From contig NZ_JSBN01000067.1 in NCBI RefSeq assembly GCF_000797515.1, positions 1 to 64,000 of the forward strand: a stretch of DNA of 64,000 nucleotides, in the 5' to 3' direction. Under the pieces are notes generated by a model. It saw only the letters and a program-made list of their open reading frames with translations. It was not told the origin of the DNA and searched no databases. Below, in pieces: positions 47,750 through 57,136 of this stretch. Position 1 is the first letter of the stretch; each line of letters starts with the position of its first letter. The stretch is from Sphingomonas sp. Ant H11. Lineage in GTDB: Bacteria; Pseudomonadota; Alphaproteobacteria; Sphingomonadales; Sphingomonadaceae. A program made the position numbers and the translations under genes.

Positions 47750-48340
47750 GTGGGGTGGTTGGGTCGTATCGCGCTGTTGGTCATTGCCGTCGCGGCGGCC
47801 GGGTGGATCGCCTTGCTGGCATTGTTGCCCGACGCTCCGCGCACGGCGGCGGGACTCACCACGCGACCGGTTGTGGCCGAACGGAACCCGTCCGGCACGC
47901 GTCTGGTCGTTCCGGTGGCAAGGGTGGCGCGCGGCGCTCTCATCGAGTCCTGGGGCGATCCGCGGGAGAATGGGCTGCGCCTGCATCACGGCACCGACAT
48001 TGCCGCTCCGGCGGGCAGTCCAGTGCTGGCAGCCGCGTCCGGTACGGTTGAGAAGCTGTTCACAAGCGCGGCGGGCGGCACCACCGTCTATGTCCGCTCG
48101 CCCGACCGGCGCTGGACGTATTATTACGCGCATCTTTCCGCCTATGCGCCGGGGCTGCACGAGGGGCAGGGTGTCGCGGCTGGAACGGTGCTCGGCTATG
48201 TCGGCGATACCGGCAATGCCGGTGCGGGCAATTTCCACCTGCATTTCGGCCTGACGCGCACCACGCCCGAGCAGCATTGGTATGAAGGGGAGGATGTCGA
48301 CCCCTACCGCTATCTTGCCGGACAGCCCTTGCCCGGCTAA
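47750..48340 (+). CDS. M23 family metallopeptidase (LytM-type)
   Basis: A 196-residue membrane-anchored protein. One N-terminal helix ([20 protein letters not shown]) precedes an M23 core: [20 protein letters not shown] (His, Asp ligands), [12 protein letters not shown] and [11 protein letters not shown] (His-x-His). It probably hydrolyses peptidoglycan crosslinks or activates amidases. The start is a GTG 4 bp after the transpeptidase stop, so the two are co-transcribed. Confidence 0.92.
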   Translation: MGWLGRIALLVIAVAAAGWIALLALLPDAPRTAAGLTTRPVVAERNPSGTRLVVPVARVARGALIESWGDPRENGLRLHHGTDIAAPAGSPVLAAASGTVEKLFTSAAGGTTVYVRSPDRRWTYYYAHLSAYAPGLHEGQGVAAGTVLGYVGDTGNAGAGNFHLHFGLTRTTPEQHWYEGEDVDPYRYLAGQPLPG

Positions 48341-48377
48341 AGGCCGCGCCTTGCTCTTTCCAACTACAGGCACCCCC

Positions 48378-48941
48378 ATGAAGATCAACGCGGTCGAAAT
48401 CCGTCCCGGCAACATTCTCGAATATGAAGGCGGCATCTGGAAGACGGTGAAAATCCAGCATACCCAGCCGGGCAAGGGTGGTGCCTATATGCAGGTCGAG
48501 ATGAAGAACCTCATCGACGGCCGCAAGACCAACGTCCGCTTCCGCTCGGCGGAAAGCGTCGAGAAGGTCCGGCTCGATACGGTCGATTTCCAGTTCCTGT
48601 TCCGCGAAGGCGACACGCTGACCTTCATGGACAAGATCAATTACGAGCAGATCTCGCTCGACGCCGACATTTTTGGGCGATGCCGCCGCCTTCCTGCAGG
48701 ATGGCATGGATGTCGTGATGGAGCTGTGGGAAGAGCGGCCGATCTCGGTGCAGCTGCCCGACACGATCGAGGCGCTGATCGTCGAGGCCGACGCGTGGTG
48801 AAGGGGCAGACCGCTTCGTCCAGCTACAAGCCCGCGATCCTGGAAAATGGCGTGCGCGTGATGGTGCCGCCGCACATTGGCGCGGGCACGCGCATTGTGG
48901 TCGATGTTTATGAACAGAGCTACGTCCGGCGGGCCGACTAA
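48378..48941 (+). CDS. efp: Elongation factor P (two compensating frameshifts)
   Basis: A span of 188 codons, exactly EF-P length. The N-terminal KOW/SH3 domain is intact ([20 protein letters not shown], with [12 protein letters not shown] around the modifiable Lys), and the C-terminal OB domain is intact ([20 protein letters not shown]). Between about 48672 and 48796 the genuine reading is one frame off: [20 protein letters not shown] and [20 protein letters not shown] are read only in the shifted frame. An extra base in TTTTTGGG (48670-48677) and a missing G near 48795 would explain it. EF-P rescues ribosomes at polyproline. Confidence 0.94.
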   Translation: MKINAVEIRPGNILEYEGGIWKTVKIQHTQPGKGGAYMQVEMKNLIDGRKTNVRFRSAESVEKVRLDTVDFQFLFREGDTLTFMDKINYEQISLDADIFGRCRRLPAGWHGCRDGAVGRAADLGAAARHDRGADRRGRRVVKGQTASSSYKPAILENGVRVMVPPHIGAGTRIVVDVYEQSYVRRAD

Positions 48942-48950
48942 CTAATGTCT

Positions 48951-48976
48951 CCCTCTCCCCGCTTGCGGGGAGAGGG
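48951..48976 (+). terminator. Hairpin after efp
   Basis: CCCTCTCCCCGC / GCGGGGAGAGGG is a perfect 12-bp inverted repeat with a TT loop, 10 bp after the efp stop. A similar G/C-rich hairpin lies at 61274. No clear U-run follows, so termination is likely but not certain. Confidence 0.6.
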
Positions 48977-49059
48977 TCGGGGAGAGGGGCTGGATCGAGC
49001 GCGCCCTTGGCCAAACACGCAAAATGGTCTATCTACTTGGTCCAAGAAGGACCCGCCCG

Positions 49060-49332
49060 ATGCACATCTCCGTATCCGACGCCAAAGCCCAACTCACCGA
49101 CCTCGTCCGCCGCGCCGAAGCCGGCGAAGAGATCACCCTCACCCGCCGCGGCCACCCGACCGTGCGGCTGACGCGCGTCACCGACGAAGTCGACATGGCA
49201 GCGGTGCGCCAACGGCGTCTCGATGCCATCGATCGCGCCATAGCGGCGGCGCGCGAACGTGGCCCCGATGGCAAGCCCAGCGCCGCTCGTAGCGCGGATG
49301 ATCTGTACGATGACAACGGCCTGCCTGCATGA
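49060..49332 (+). CDS. Type II antitoxin, Phd/VapB family
   Basis: A 90-residue protein. HISVSDAKAQLTDLVRRAEA and GEEITLTRRGHPTVRLTRV are the Phd/YefM DNA-binding fold; the C-terminal tail (SAARSADDLYDDNGLPA) is the disordered toxin-wrapping part. The ATG at 49060 follows AAGAAGGA. The last codon overlaps the toxin start (ATGA). Such antitoxins autoregulate the pair. Confidence 0.9.
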   Translation: MHISVSDAKAQLTDLVRRAEAGEEITLTRRGHPTVRLTRVTDEVDMAAVRQRRLDAIDRAIAAARERGPDGKPSAARSADDLYDDNGLPA

Positions 49333-49718
49333 TCGTCGTCGATACGTCGGCGCTGATGGCGATCCTGCTGGGCGAACCCGAAGCCGACGCGTGCCGCGCC
49401 GTCGTCGCCCGCGAACTGGACATCCGCATCGCGGCACCGACCCTGACCGAAGCCCTGATCGTCGCGGCCGGTCGCGCATTGCACGGCGAAATGGCACGCT
49501 TGATCGACGATCTCGCGCTGACCGTCGAGCCGCTGACCGTAGAGCTCAGCTACGCCGCCGTGCGCGCCTATCTCCGCTGGGGCAAACGTCACCATCCCGC
49601 CGCCCTCAACATCTGCGACGTCTTCGCTTATGCGCTGGCGACGGCGCATAACTGCCCGCTGCTGTTCGTTGGAAACGATTTCGCGCAGACGGATGTCATC
49701 GCGGCGCTGGCGGGGTGA
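49329..49718 (+). CDS. vapC: Type II toxin VapC, PIN-domain ribonuclease
   Basis: A 129-residue PIN protein. Acidic residues are spaced as in VapC: IVVDTSALMAILLGEPEA (Asp5), APTLTEALIVA (Glu), NICDVFAYALA (Asp) and LFVGNDFAQTD (Asp). VapC cleaves initiator tRNA or rRNA when the antitoxin is lost. It overlaps the antitoxin gene by 4 bp. About 180 bp downstream to 49901 shows no gene. Confidence 0.92.
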   Translation: MIVVDTSALMAILLGEPEADACRAVVARELDIRIAAPTLTEALIVAAGRALHGEMARLIDDLALTVEPLTVELSYAAVRAYLRWGKRHHPAALNICDVFAYALATAHNCPLLFVGNDFAQTDVIAALAG

Positions 49719-49901
49719 CGCGCTCACCCTAACAAACGCTCTCTCGCGACGCGCCCTCACCTCAGCAACGGCTCAGCGGTGCCCCGGTAGCTGAGACATG
49801 GAGTCGCGCCGCCTGATATCTTCACACCCACAGCGCTGCCGGAAAATTCCACCCAAAATCCCGCTGTCCTACAAACCTGCCACTATGACATACAATCGGC
49901 G

Positions 49902-50387
49902 ATGCGCCCCTATCCCGCCTTACCGCCCGCCGAGCCAGACGCGGCCGCGGACATCCCCTTCACCCCCGTACCAAGCGGCTCGACGCGGCATGACGGCTGG
50001 ACGCCCGAGCGCCAGCGCGTCTTCCTCCAGCAGCTCGCCCGCATCGGTGTGGTGTCGGCGGCAGCTGGAGCGGTCGGGATGTCGGCGAAATCGGCTTACG
50101 CGTTGCGCAAGCGCGCTGGTGCGGAGAGCTTCGCGGCGGCATGGGAGGCGGCGCTTGGCGAAGGGCGGGACCGCGTAGTCGATCTGGCGATCGAACGCGC
50201 GCTCATCGGCACCGCGACGCCGATCTTTTATCGCGGGCGACAGATCGGGGTGCGGCAGGCGTTCGACAATCGGCTGGTGCTCGCCGTGCTGCGCGCGATG
50301 CCGTCGGTCGAGCCGGATACCGTGAGCATGCAAGCGGCGCTGGCTGCGCTGGGCGACACGCCCGCCCCCGATGAGCGCACCGAATGA
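49902..50387 (+). CDS. Conserved protein with helix-turn-helix-like region, unknown function
   Basis: A 161-residue protein. RHDGWTPERQRVFLQQLARI followed by GVVSAAAGAVGMSAKSAYAL looks like a helix-turn-helix, then a helical segment (RDRVVDLAIERALIGTATPI) and RGRQIGVRQAFDNRLVLAVL. I do not recognise a named family; similar short proteins occur in sphingomonads. Possibly DNA-binding. The weak acidic tail has no clear motif. Confidence 0.7.
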   Translation: MRPYPALPPAEPDAAADIPFTPVPSGSTRHDGWTPERQRVFLQQLARIGVVSAAAGAVGMSAKSAYALRKRAGAESFAAAWEAALGEGRDRVVDLAIERALIGTATPIFYRGRQIGVRQAFDNRLVLAVLRAMPSVEPDTVSMQAALAALGDTPAPDERTE

Positions 50388-50515
50388 CCGCGCCCCGGCA
50401 CGCCGCTCGTCGCCCGTCGCCACCGCTTCCGCGGTGACATGGGCTTACCTTCGTTACCTTCCCCCAATTTGCAATGCCGCTGGCCTCCGCCTGCGCCCGG
50501 CCGCATATAGGGGCT

Positions 50516-50866
50516 ATGCTGTTCCTCGCGCTGAAGGCCCTGATCTCTGGCATCGTGATTGCCATCGCCTCGACGCTGGCCAAGCGCTATCCGGGGTTCG
50601 GCGCGCTGGTGGCGTCGCTGCCGCTGGTGTCGGTGCTCGGCATGGTCTGGCTGTGGGGCGAGAAGCCCGACCCCGCCAACATGGCGGCGCACGTCCAGGC
50701 GACCTTCTGGTATGTGCTGCCGTCGCTGCCGATGTTCCTCGTCATTCCCGCCTTGCTGCGTGCAGGCATCGGTTTCTGGCCCGCGCTCGGGCTGGGCTGC
50801 GCGCTGACGGTATTGCTGTATCTCGGCATGGTCGCGCTCGCGCCGCGGATCGGCATCGCGCTGTAA
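50516..50866 (+). CDS. DUF3147-like small membrane protein
   Basis: A 116-residue protein with four predicted helices: LKALISGIVIAIASTLAKRY, ASLPLVSVLGMVWLWG, FWYVLPSLPMFLVIPALLRA and LGLGCALTVLLYLGMVALA. This matches the DUF3147 family of unknown function. The start at 50516 follows AGGGG. A longer in-frame start at 50474 has no ribosome binding site. Confidence 0.82.
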   Translation: MLFLALKALISGIVIAIASTLAKRYPGFGALVASLPLVSVLGMVWLWGEKPDPANMAAHVQATFWYVLPSLPMFLVIPALLRAGIGFWPALGLGCALTVLLYLGMVALAPRIGIAL

Positions 50867-50968
50867 CGCGCCAAGCTGTACGCAGCCCTACAAACGCGTT
50901 CAGCAACCATCGCGACAGTAAAGCGTAAAGAAGACCCACGCCCGATCGTCGGGCCGAAAGGACAGGAC

Positions 50969-51205
50969 ATGAAGCTGACCCACCTTATCGCCGCCGGGCT
51001 CATGGTTGCCGGGCTTGGTGTTTCCACTGCAGCCTCCGCGCAGGACTATCGCGGCGATCGCCCCCGTTATGACCATCGCTACGATCATCGTGGCGACCGC
51101 CGCGACTGGCGCGACCATGGCCGTTATTATGGCGGCGATCGCCACCGTCCGCGCTGCCACACCGAATGGCGTCATCACCGTCGTGTGACGGTCTGCTACC
51201 GCTGA
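50969..51205 (+). CDS. Small exported Arg/His/Asp-rich protein
   Basis: 78 residues. The signal peptide MKLTHLIAAGLMVAGLGVST ends at ASA-QDY. The mature part is a charged low-complexity stretch (YDHRYDHRGDRRDWRDHG) with a C-terminal pair of cysteines (RCHTEW, VTVCYR). Rich in His and Asp, it may bind metal or nucleic acid in the periplasm. No family name recognised. A strong hairpin follows. Confidence 0.75.
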   Translation: MKLTHLIAAGLMVAGLGVSTAASAQDYRGDRPRYDHRYDHRGDRRDWRDHGRYYGGDRHRPRCHTEWRHHRRVTVCYR

Positions 51206-51212
51206 CCCTGGC

Positions 51213-51237
51213 GCGAGGAGGGGGCCCCCCTCCTCGC
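51213..51237 (+). terminator. Hairpin terminator after the small exported protein
   Basis: A 12-bp inverted repeat (GCGAGGAGGGGG / CCCCCTCCTCGC) with a single-base centre lies 8 bp after the stop. A weak A-rich tract follows on the plus strand. Confidence 0.65.
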
Positions 51238-51355
51238 CCAAAAATGTCATCTGGACGTCACAAAAAAGTTCACGGCATGAAGGGTAGCCGTTCGCGGCAT
51301 CGCATACCCCTTCCCAGTCGGCGATTGCGAACATCGTCTGCTCATCAGGCGCCCC

Positions 51356-52324
51356 GTGAACCGTCCCACCACTTTCTTCCCGCTGTCAGCACCGCTCTAT
51401 CCCGGCAGCACGGCGCAGCCTGGCCTGATCCCCGGCCGCTGGCTCGTGCTCGGCTTCGCCTTCAGCGCCCTATGCGTCGGATCGCTGCTGTGGGATGCGG
51501 GGATGACCATCCGTCCGCGCACGCCCAGCACGCTGATCTTTTCGATGTTCGCCGCGCTGGCGATCGGGCTGCGCTATGCCATGCGAACACCCGCCAGCCC
51601 GGCGCAGCGCGTCGCCCGCGATTTATCGGAATCGGTCGGCCTGTTCACGGGGATCGCCTTGCTCGGCGCGGTCGCCACCTATCCGCTGGCGGCCGATACG
51701 CGCGGCAGCATCGATCCGCTGCTCCAGCAAATCGACGTCGCGCTGCGGTTCGACTGGCTTGCCTGGTATCGCGCGGTCGCCGCCCATCGGTCGCTGCAAT
51801 TGCTCGGGACCGCCGCCTATCAGAGCATCTTCGTCACCCCTGCTCTGATCCTCGGCTATTGCGCCTGGGCCGACAAACGCACCGAGGCGCGTGCCTTCAT
51901 CGCCAGCTTCTGGGTGGCGGCCGTGTTATGCCTGTTGCTGTTCCGCTATCTTCCGGCGGTGGGGCCACTCGCCACGCTGTGGCACGGCCCGGTCCCCTAT
52001 CTGCCGGAAAGTGCGCTGTACGAGGCAGAACTGATTCCCCAATTGCGGGCCCACGCGTTACTGGAGATCGATCTGGGATCGCTGCGCGGGCTCGTCTCTG
52101 CCCCCAGCTTCCACACCGCAAGCGCGGTGCTGTACATCGCGGCAGGCTGGCCGTTGCTCCGGCTGCGCGGGCCGGTCGTGGTCCTCAGCACGGCGATGTT
52201 GCTCGCCACACCGGTCGAGGGCACGCATTATCTGGCGGACATGGTGGCCGGTGCCGCCGTCGCCGGGGTTGCGTTGACGCTGGTGGCGATGGTGCGCCGC
52301 CATTTGGCGGCGCGCGGGCGTTAA
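51356..52324 (+). CDS. PAP2-superfamily membrane phosphatase/inositolphosphotransferase-like
   Basis: A 322-residue protein with about six membrane helices. The lipid-phosphatase signatures are SAPSFHTASAVLYIAAGW and EGTHYLADMVAGAAVAG (His-x3-Asp). This clade is related to fungal Aur1 inositol phosphorylceramide synthases and to bacterial PAP2_3 proteins. In a sphingolipid-making bacterium it may handle lipid head groups, but the substrate is open. The GTG start at 51356 is inferred. It is convergent with a small gene; the stops overlap. Confidence 0.8.
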   Translation: MNRPTTFFPLSAPLYPGSTAQPGLIPGRWLVLGFAFSALCVGSLLWDAGMTIRPRTPSTLIFSMFAALAIGLRYAMRTPASPAQRVARDLSESVGLFTGIALLGAVATYPLAADTRGSIDPLLQQIDVALRFDWLAWYRAVAAHRSLQLLGTAAYQSIFVTPALILGYCAWADKRTEARAFIASFWVAAVLCLLLFRYLPAVGPLATLWHGPVPYLPESALYEAELIPQLRAHALLEIDLGSLRGLVSAPSFHTASAVLYIAAGWPLLRLRGPVVVLSTAMLLATPVEGTHYLADMVAGAAVAGVALTLVAMVRRHLAARGR

Positions 52325-52722
52325 GCCTCCACCGCCATCAAAGCGGCTTCGCCATATTTCGGATCGTTGGCGGCGAACAGCGGGTTGGCATCGAAGTCGC
52401 GCTCGGTCAGGCCGACGCCATTGAGCCCGGCCAGCTTGAACGTCCCAAGCTTCAGTTCGCGCGGCGGCTTGCCATCGCGCTCGAGCACGACACCATCCAC
52501 GAACAGGTCATCGTGGCGCGTATAGATGATGTGCGGTGCGAGCGTAATATCGGTGCGATTGTAGGTCGCGCGCAAGCACCGCTTCCGGACAATAGCTTCG
52601 AAGACAGTCGGAACGGGGCCGGTCGGCCCGGATGGATTTTGCACGGCGTAGCCCTGATACTCGGGAGTCTTGATGACGATGCTGTACCGAAAATGGTGCG
52701 ATGCAGCAAGAACCAACTCCAC
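52321..52722 (-). CDS. Conserved hypothetical protein, WYL-like
   Basis: A 133-residue protein. CLRATYNRTDITLAPHIIYT, DDLFVDGVVLERDGKPP and LGTFKLAGLNGVGLTERDF resemble a WYL-type beta-rich ligand-binding module, but no DNA-binding domain accompanies it. Function unknown. The GTG at 52722 is used as start; it is uncertain since no good ribosome binding site is visible. Confidence 0.65.
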   Translation of the reverse strand: MELVLAASHHFRYSIVIKTPEYQGYAVQNPSGPTGPVPTVFEAIVRKRCLRATYNRTDITLAPHIIYTRHDDLFVDGVVLERDGKPPRELKLGTFKLAGLNGVGLTERDFDANPLFAANDPKYGEAALMAVEA

Positions 52723-52809
52723 CCCGATCGTGGGAGCGCGCTGAGAGCGGAGAGCCTCATGTTCAATTCCTGTCGCCTCCAGGGGGCGTCTGCCCTAACA
52801 GCGTGCGCG

Positions 52810-53196
52810 ATGTCGCATCCCTTGATCACCTCGCTGGATCTGTCCCCCCACCCCGAAGGCGGCTGGTATCGCGAAACGATGCGCCAGCCTTCGCCGGATG
52901 GCGGCCGCGGGCTGGCGACGGCCATTCTGTTCCTGTTGGAAGATGGGCAGCGGTCGCACTGGCATCGTGTAGACGCGACCGAACTGTGGTTGTGGCATGC
53001 GGGCGCGCCGCTCACCTTGTTGATCGACCAAAGTGAGCACCTGCTGTCCGGGGAAAGCCCGCAAGCAATCGTCCCTGCCCATGCGTGGCAATCGGCCGAG
53101 GCGCGCGAAGGCTGGGCGCTGGTCAGTTGCGTCGTCACCCCCGCCTTTGATTTTGGCGGGTTCGAGCTGGCACCGCCTGGCTGGTCCCCGCATTGA
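52810..53196 (+). CDS. DUF985 cupin-domain protein
   Basis: A 128-residue cupin starting MSHPLITSLDLSPHPEGGWY. The family pattern PHPEGGWYRETMR, HWHRVDATELWLWHAGAPL and WALVSCVVTPAFDFGGFEL matches DUF985, of unknown role, with His positions that could bind metal. An earlier in-frame ATG at 52759 exists but the domain begins here. Confidence 0.85.
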   Translation: MSHPLITSLDLSPHPEGGWYRETMRQPSPDGGRGLATAILFLLEDGQRSHWHRVDATELWLWHAGAPLTLLIDQSEHLLSGESPQAIVPAHAWQSAEAREGWALVSCVVTPAFDFGGFELAPPGWSPH

Positions 53197-53197
53197 G

Positions 53198-53222
53198 GGA
53201 ACCGCATCGGCCTCCGCCCGTT
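53198..53222 (+). promoter_or_regulatory. EcfG-type general stress promoter
   Basis: GGAAC (53198-53202), a 16-bp spacer and CGTT (53219-53222) match the alphaproteobacterial EcfG/SigT consensus GGAAC-N16/17-CGTT. It lies 25 bp before the start of a general-stress-protein homologue, which supports a real promoter. Confidence 0.75.
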
Positions 53223-53246
53223 CGAAGCGAGCAAGGAGACGATGCC

Positions 53247-53752
53247 ATGTTTACTGACAACACCGCGAACGACGCGGAAATCGAAGCGAAATTCTGGAAG
53301 GCGTTGCGCTCCGACCGGACGATGATGCTCGGCCTGGCCGGCGTGGACGAGGGCCATACGCGCCGATGACGGGGCAACTCGACGGCGACGAAGATCGCGG
53401 CCCGATCTATTTCTTCACCGCGAAGGACACCGAACTGGTCGCCGACCTGAAGCACGACAGCCGCGCCGTCGCCACCTTCGCATCCAAGGGCAATGATGTG
53501 TTCGCGACGATCCACGGCACGCTGGTCGCCGAGAATGATCGCGCGGTCATCCACCGGCTGTGGAACAGCTTCGTCGCGGCTTGGTATGAAGGCGGCAAGG
53601 ACGACCCCAAGCTGCAATTGCTGCGGCTGGATACCGAGCGCGCGCAGATCTGGGTCGATGCGTCGAGCATGCTCGCCGGGGTGAAGGTGCTGCTCGGGAT
53701 CGACCCCAAGCAGGATTACAAGGACAAGGTCGCCGAAGTTTCGCTCGGCTGA
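53247..53752 (+). CDS. PNPOx-like general stress protein (one frameshift)
   Basis: 168 residues after adding one base near 53363. It reads AEIEAKFWKALRSDRTMMLG then MTGQLDGDEDRGPIYFFTAK ... LQLLRLDTERAQIWVDASSM. This is the split-barrel general stress protein 26 family, which binds FMN or FAD. The ATG at 53247 follows AAGGAG. An EcfG-type promoter lies upstream. It likely acts in redox or oxidative stress defence. Confidence 0.88.
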
Positions 53753-53808
53753 CTATAAATGGGGGGAAGGCCGCTTGCACTGTGCGGGCCGAGGATTAGC
53801 ACGCTCGC

Positions 53809-55204
53809 ATGATGGATGGCCTTCCTCTACCCCGCCGCTACGCGGCCATTGCCGCGCTTTGCCTCGGCACCGCGCTGATCATCATCGACGGTGGCGTCGC
53901 CAACATCGCGCTCCCAACGATCGCGCGCGATCTTAAGATCGATCAGTCGTCCGCCGTGACGGTGGTAACGGTCTATCAGTTGATGCTGGTGATGCTGCTG
54001 CTGCCCTTTGCCGGGCTGGGCGAGCGCATTGGCCTTAAGCGCATGTACCAGATCGGGCAGATGGTGTTCACCGTCGCCACGCTGCTGTGCTTCTTTGCAA
54101 AGAGCCTGCCCTTCCTGCTCATCGTCCGCGCGGCGCAGGCGATGGGCGCGGCAGCGGCGCTGAGCGTATCCTCCGCGTTGATCCGCTCCACTTACCCCGC
54201 CAAGCAGCTCGGCAGCGGGCTTGGCATCAATTCCGCGATCGTCTCGGCGGGGGCCGCACTTGCGCCGTCGCTCGGCGGGTTCATCCTCGGCGTGGCACCA
54301 TGGCCATGGGTGTTTGCGAGCGCCGTGCCCTTTGCGATCGGATCGCTAATCCTCGGTCGCGCGCTGCCCGATACGCCGCCCGGCAACACCCCGTTCGACG
54401 TTTTTCGGCGGCGTGATGTGTGCGGCGATGTTCGGGCTGATCATCGGTGGTCTGGAAACGGCGGTGCATGGCAACAGCCCGGTCGTCTCGGCCGCGATCG
54501 TGCTAACCGGGGTTCTGGTCGGCTTCTATTTCGTGCGGCGCGAGCGCGGCGAGACCGACCCGATCCTGCCGATCGATTTGCTGGAGCGCCCGGTGCTGCG
54601 CTTGTCGGTGATCGGTGCCTATACCGCCTTCATCGCCTCGATGACGCTGATCATCTCGATGCCCTTCCGCCTGACCAGCGAGTTCGGCTTCACCGCGCCC
54701 GAAATGGGGTTGTTGATGGCCCCGTGGCCGCTCACCAACATCATCGTCGCCCCGCTGTCGGGCTGGCTGTCGAGCCGCATTCCGGCGGGCGCGCTCGGCG
54801 GAATCGGCATGGCGATCTCGATCGTCGCGTTGCTGCTGATCGCCGACATGCCAGCCCATCCGACGCATTTCGACGTGATCTGGCGAATGGCGCTGTGTGG
54901 CGGAGGCTTTGGCACCTTTCTGCCACCCAATGCGCGCCTGATTATCGGTAGCGCGCCGCGCGAGCGCGCAGCGGCAGCGGGCGGCCTGGTCTCGACCACG
55001 CGCCTGCTCGGTCAGACGACCGGCGCGACGCTTGTCGCCGCGCTGCTCGCGCTGGGGATCGGTGGCGGTGCCACTCCGCCGCTGGTTGCGGCGGGGCTCG
55101 CCTTCATTGCCGGGCTATGCAGCCTGGCGCGCCTGCGTCCATCCATCCGTATGCCGCAAGGCGAAGAAGCCGCCGATGTCCAACCGGCCAGCCAGGTTCG
55201 CTGA
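53809..55204 (+). CDS. MFS transporter, DHA2 drug-exporter type (one frameshift)
   Basis: 464 residues after removal of one T in the TTTTT run at 54401-54405. It begins LCLGTALIIIDGGVANIALP (the DHA2 motif) and LLPFAGLGERIGLKRMYQ, then continues FGGVMCAAMFGLIIGGLETA and onward after the shift. About 14 helices are predicted. DHA2 pumps expel drugs, dyes or bile acids by proton exchange. Starts at 53809 or 53812. No adjacent repressor is seen. Confidence 0.9.
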
Positions 55205-55219
55205 CCGGCCTTCGCAGCT

Positions 55220-56956
55220 TCAGAACACCGCCTTGCCGTCGCCGCCCAGCATCGCCTTGCGCACCAGCGGGATCGGCGGCCCGCCATAGCGCAGGAACTG
55301 GTCGTGGAACGCCTTCCACCCCGCGCGGCCGCCATGCGTCGCGGTCCAGTCGGTGCGGAGCTTGCGGATCATCAATTTGCCCATCGTGTAATTGAGATAG
55401 GCCGGGTCATAGGTGCCGCGCGCCGACTGCTGCTTGGCATTGCCCTCGTCCTGATAGCATTGCTCGACGAACATTTTGCGCGATTGCTCCTGTGTCATGC
55501 CCTGGGTGTGCATCCCGATCGCAGAAAGATAGCGGCAATCGCGCAGCAGCGCGTTCGACAATTGTCCGATATGCGTCTCGGCATCGCCCTTGTGGAGCCC
55601 GGCTTCCCACATCATTTCCTCGGCATAATGCGCCCAGCCCTCGGCAAAGGCATAGCCGACGAACAGCCGCCCGAAGATGGACGGCGAGGCATTGGCATGG
55701 CGGAATTGCAGGAAATGCCCCGGCATCACTTCATGGACCGAGGTGAACAGCAAATCCATCTTGCCGGGAATGAAGCCCTCCTGCTCGGCCTTGCTCCACG
55801 CCGGGTCGGGCGGGGAGATGTAGTAAACCGAGGGGATGCCTTTCTCGAACGGCCCGGGCGGATCGATATAAGCGCTGTTCTGCCGGTTATAGGGCGGGCT
55901 CTCCTCGACCAAAGCCTGTTCGTTGTCGGGGATCGTCACGATGTCATTGGCGAGCACGAAGGCGCGCAATTCGGGGATCTGCTTGCGCGCCTCGGCGACC
56001 GGATCGTTATTGGCAGGCTTGTTCGCGTTCATCTTGGCCATGCAGGCCGGGATCGTGGCACCGGGTGCGAACTGCGCGCACGCCTCTGCGAGCGCCTTCT
56101 GGTTGCGCAGCAGATCGGCCTTGCCCGCCGCCTCCAGCGTCGCCAGCGGCACGTCGACGCCCTCGGTCATCTTGATCATGCGCGAGAAGCGGTCGGCCCC
56201 CAGCGCAAAGTCCTGCGTCGCCGATCCGCGCTGGCTCTCCACCCATTTGCCGAGATCGTGCATCGCCTTGGACGCGGCCGTCGCGGCCTTGTCGAATTCC
56301 TCCTGCAGCGCCGGGCTCTTCACATCGGCAAACGCCTTTTTCGCATCGCCGGTGTAATAATCGCCAAAGCCGTTGAACGCCGCCACGCCGAAATTGACGT
56401 AGCTGAGCGGCATCGGCGCCTTGAGGTTGGCTTTGATCTGCGCGGCCGCGTCGGGGATCTTGCGCAGGAAGGTGATCATCGCGCGCATCCGCGTCGGCGC
56501 ATCGGCATAATGGCGCGCGATATAGACGTTGGGGTCGAGCCCGGCATTCACATACCAGGCCGGGTTGCGGTGCGGCGAATCCGCATCTTCGAGCCAGAAC
56601 AATTTACCCTGTGCCACCGTCACCAGATAATCGCGTTCGAACGCTTCATCCTGGCTCAGCTTGGCGGTGTCGAAGGCCTTGGCCTTGGTGATTGCCTCGC
56701 GGAAAAAGTCGCCCTGTCGTTTCAGGCCACCCGGCGTCCAGTCACCCAGCCCGCCATCGAAATCATGCCGCCCCTGATACACCGCGTCCGCCGGGGAAAT
56801 CTTGAACCAATCCTCGATGAAGGTGTCGCGGAAGCTCTTCCAGTCGGCTGTGGGCAATGCTGTGAGCGGAGCCATCGTGCCCGTCGGTTCAGCCGACCGC
56901 GCAGTACACGACACCAGCGCGAGCCCCGCAATGCCCGCCAGTAACACCTTGCGCAT
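55220..56956 (-). CDS. DUF885 family zinc-metallopeptidase-like lipoprotein
   Basis: A 578-residue protein. The lipobox in LALVSC (signal MRKVLLAGIAGLALVSC) points to a membrane lipoprotein. The active site is HEVMPGHFLQFRHA (HExxxxH form) with GYAFAEGWAHYAEEMMWEAG as a Glu-bearing helix, as in DUF885/M1-like proteins. It probably hydrolyses peptides in the periplasm; family members vary. It is convergent with the DHA2 gene. Upstream 56957-57136 holds no gene. Confidence 0.88.
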   Translation of the reverse strand: MRKVLLAGIAGLALVSCTARSAEPTGTMAPLTALPTADWKSFRDTFIEDWFKISPADAVYQGRHDFDGGLGDWTPGGLKRQGDFFREAITKAKAFDTAKLSQDEAFERDYLVTVAQGKLFWLEDADSPHRNPAWYVNAGLDPNVYIARHYADAPTRMRAMITFLRKIPDAAAQIKANLKAPMPLSYVNFGVAAFNGFGDYYTGDAKKAFADVKSPALQEEFDKAATAASKAMHDLGKWVESQRGSATQDFALGADRFSRMIKMTEGVDVPLATLEAAGKADLLRNQKALAEACAQFAPGATIPACMAKMNANKPANNDPVAEARKQIPELRAFVLANDIVTIPDNEQALVEESPPYNRQNSAYIDPPGPFEKGIPSVYYISPPDPAWSKAEQEGFIPGKMDLLFTSVHEVMPGHFLQFRHANASPSIFGRLFVGYAFAEGWAHYAEEMMWEAGLHKGDAETHIGQLSNALLRDCRYLSAIGMHTQGMTQEQSRKMFVEQCYQDEGNAKQQSARGTYDPAYLNYTMGKLMIRKLRTDWTATHGGRAGWKAFHDQFLRYGGPPIPLVRKAMLGGDGKAVF

Positions 56957-57136
56957 GTTGATCCTTTTGATTCGTGTACGTGCGGAAGCTGACAGCTTGC
57001 CGCAACCCGCGCCAGCCCTCCAAGAGGACCCCAGAGAGCATTTTCGTATCAGATTATCCACAGAGTGGAGACCGTTCCGCGCACGCGCCAGCGCGGTGAG
57101 CGATCGGCCTCCCGAGATGACGAACCTATTTACAGG

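Noticed and set aside
49060..49718. VapBC pair as a mark of a defence island
   Set aside because: It is a lone toxin-antitoxin pair between efp and small unknown genes, with no other defence or mobile genes.
51166..52800. A 676-residue plus-strand frame joining several genes
   Set aside because: Only its last 128 residues (DUF985) are real; the rest is a shadow of the PAP2 gene.
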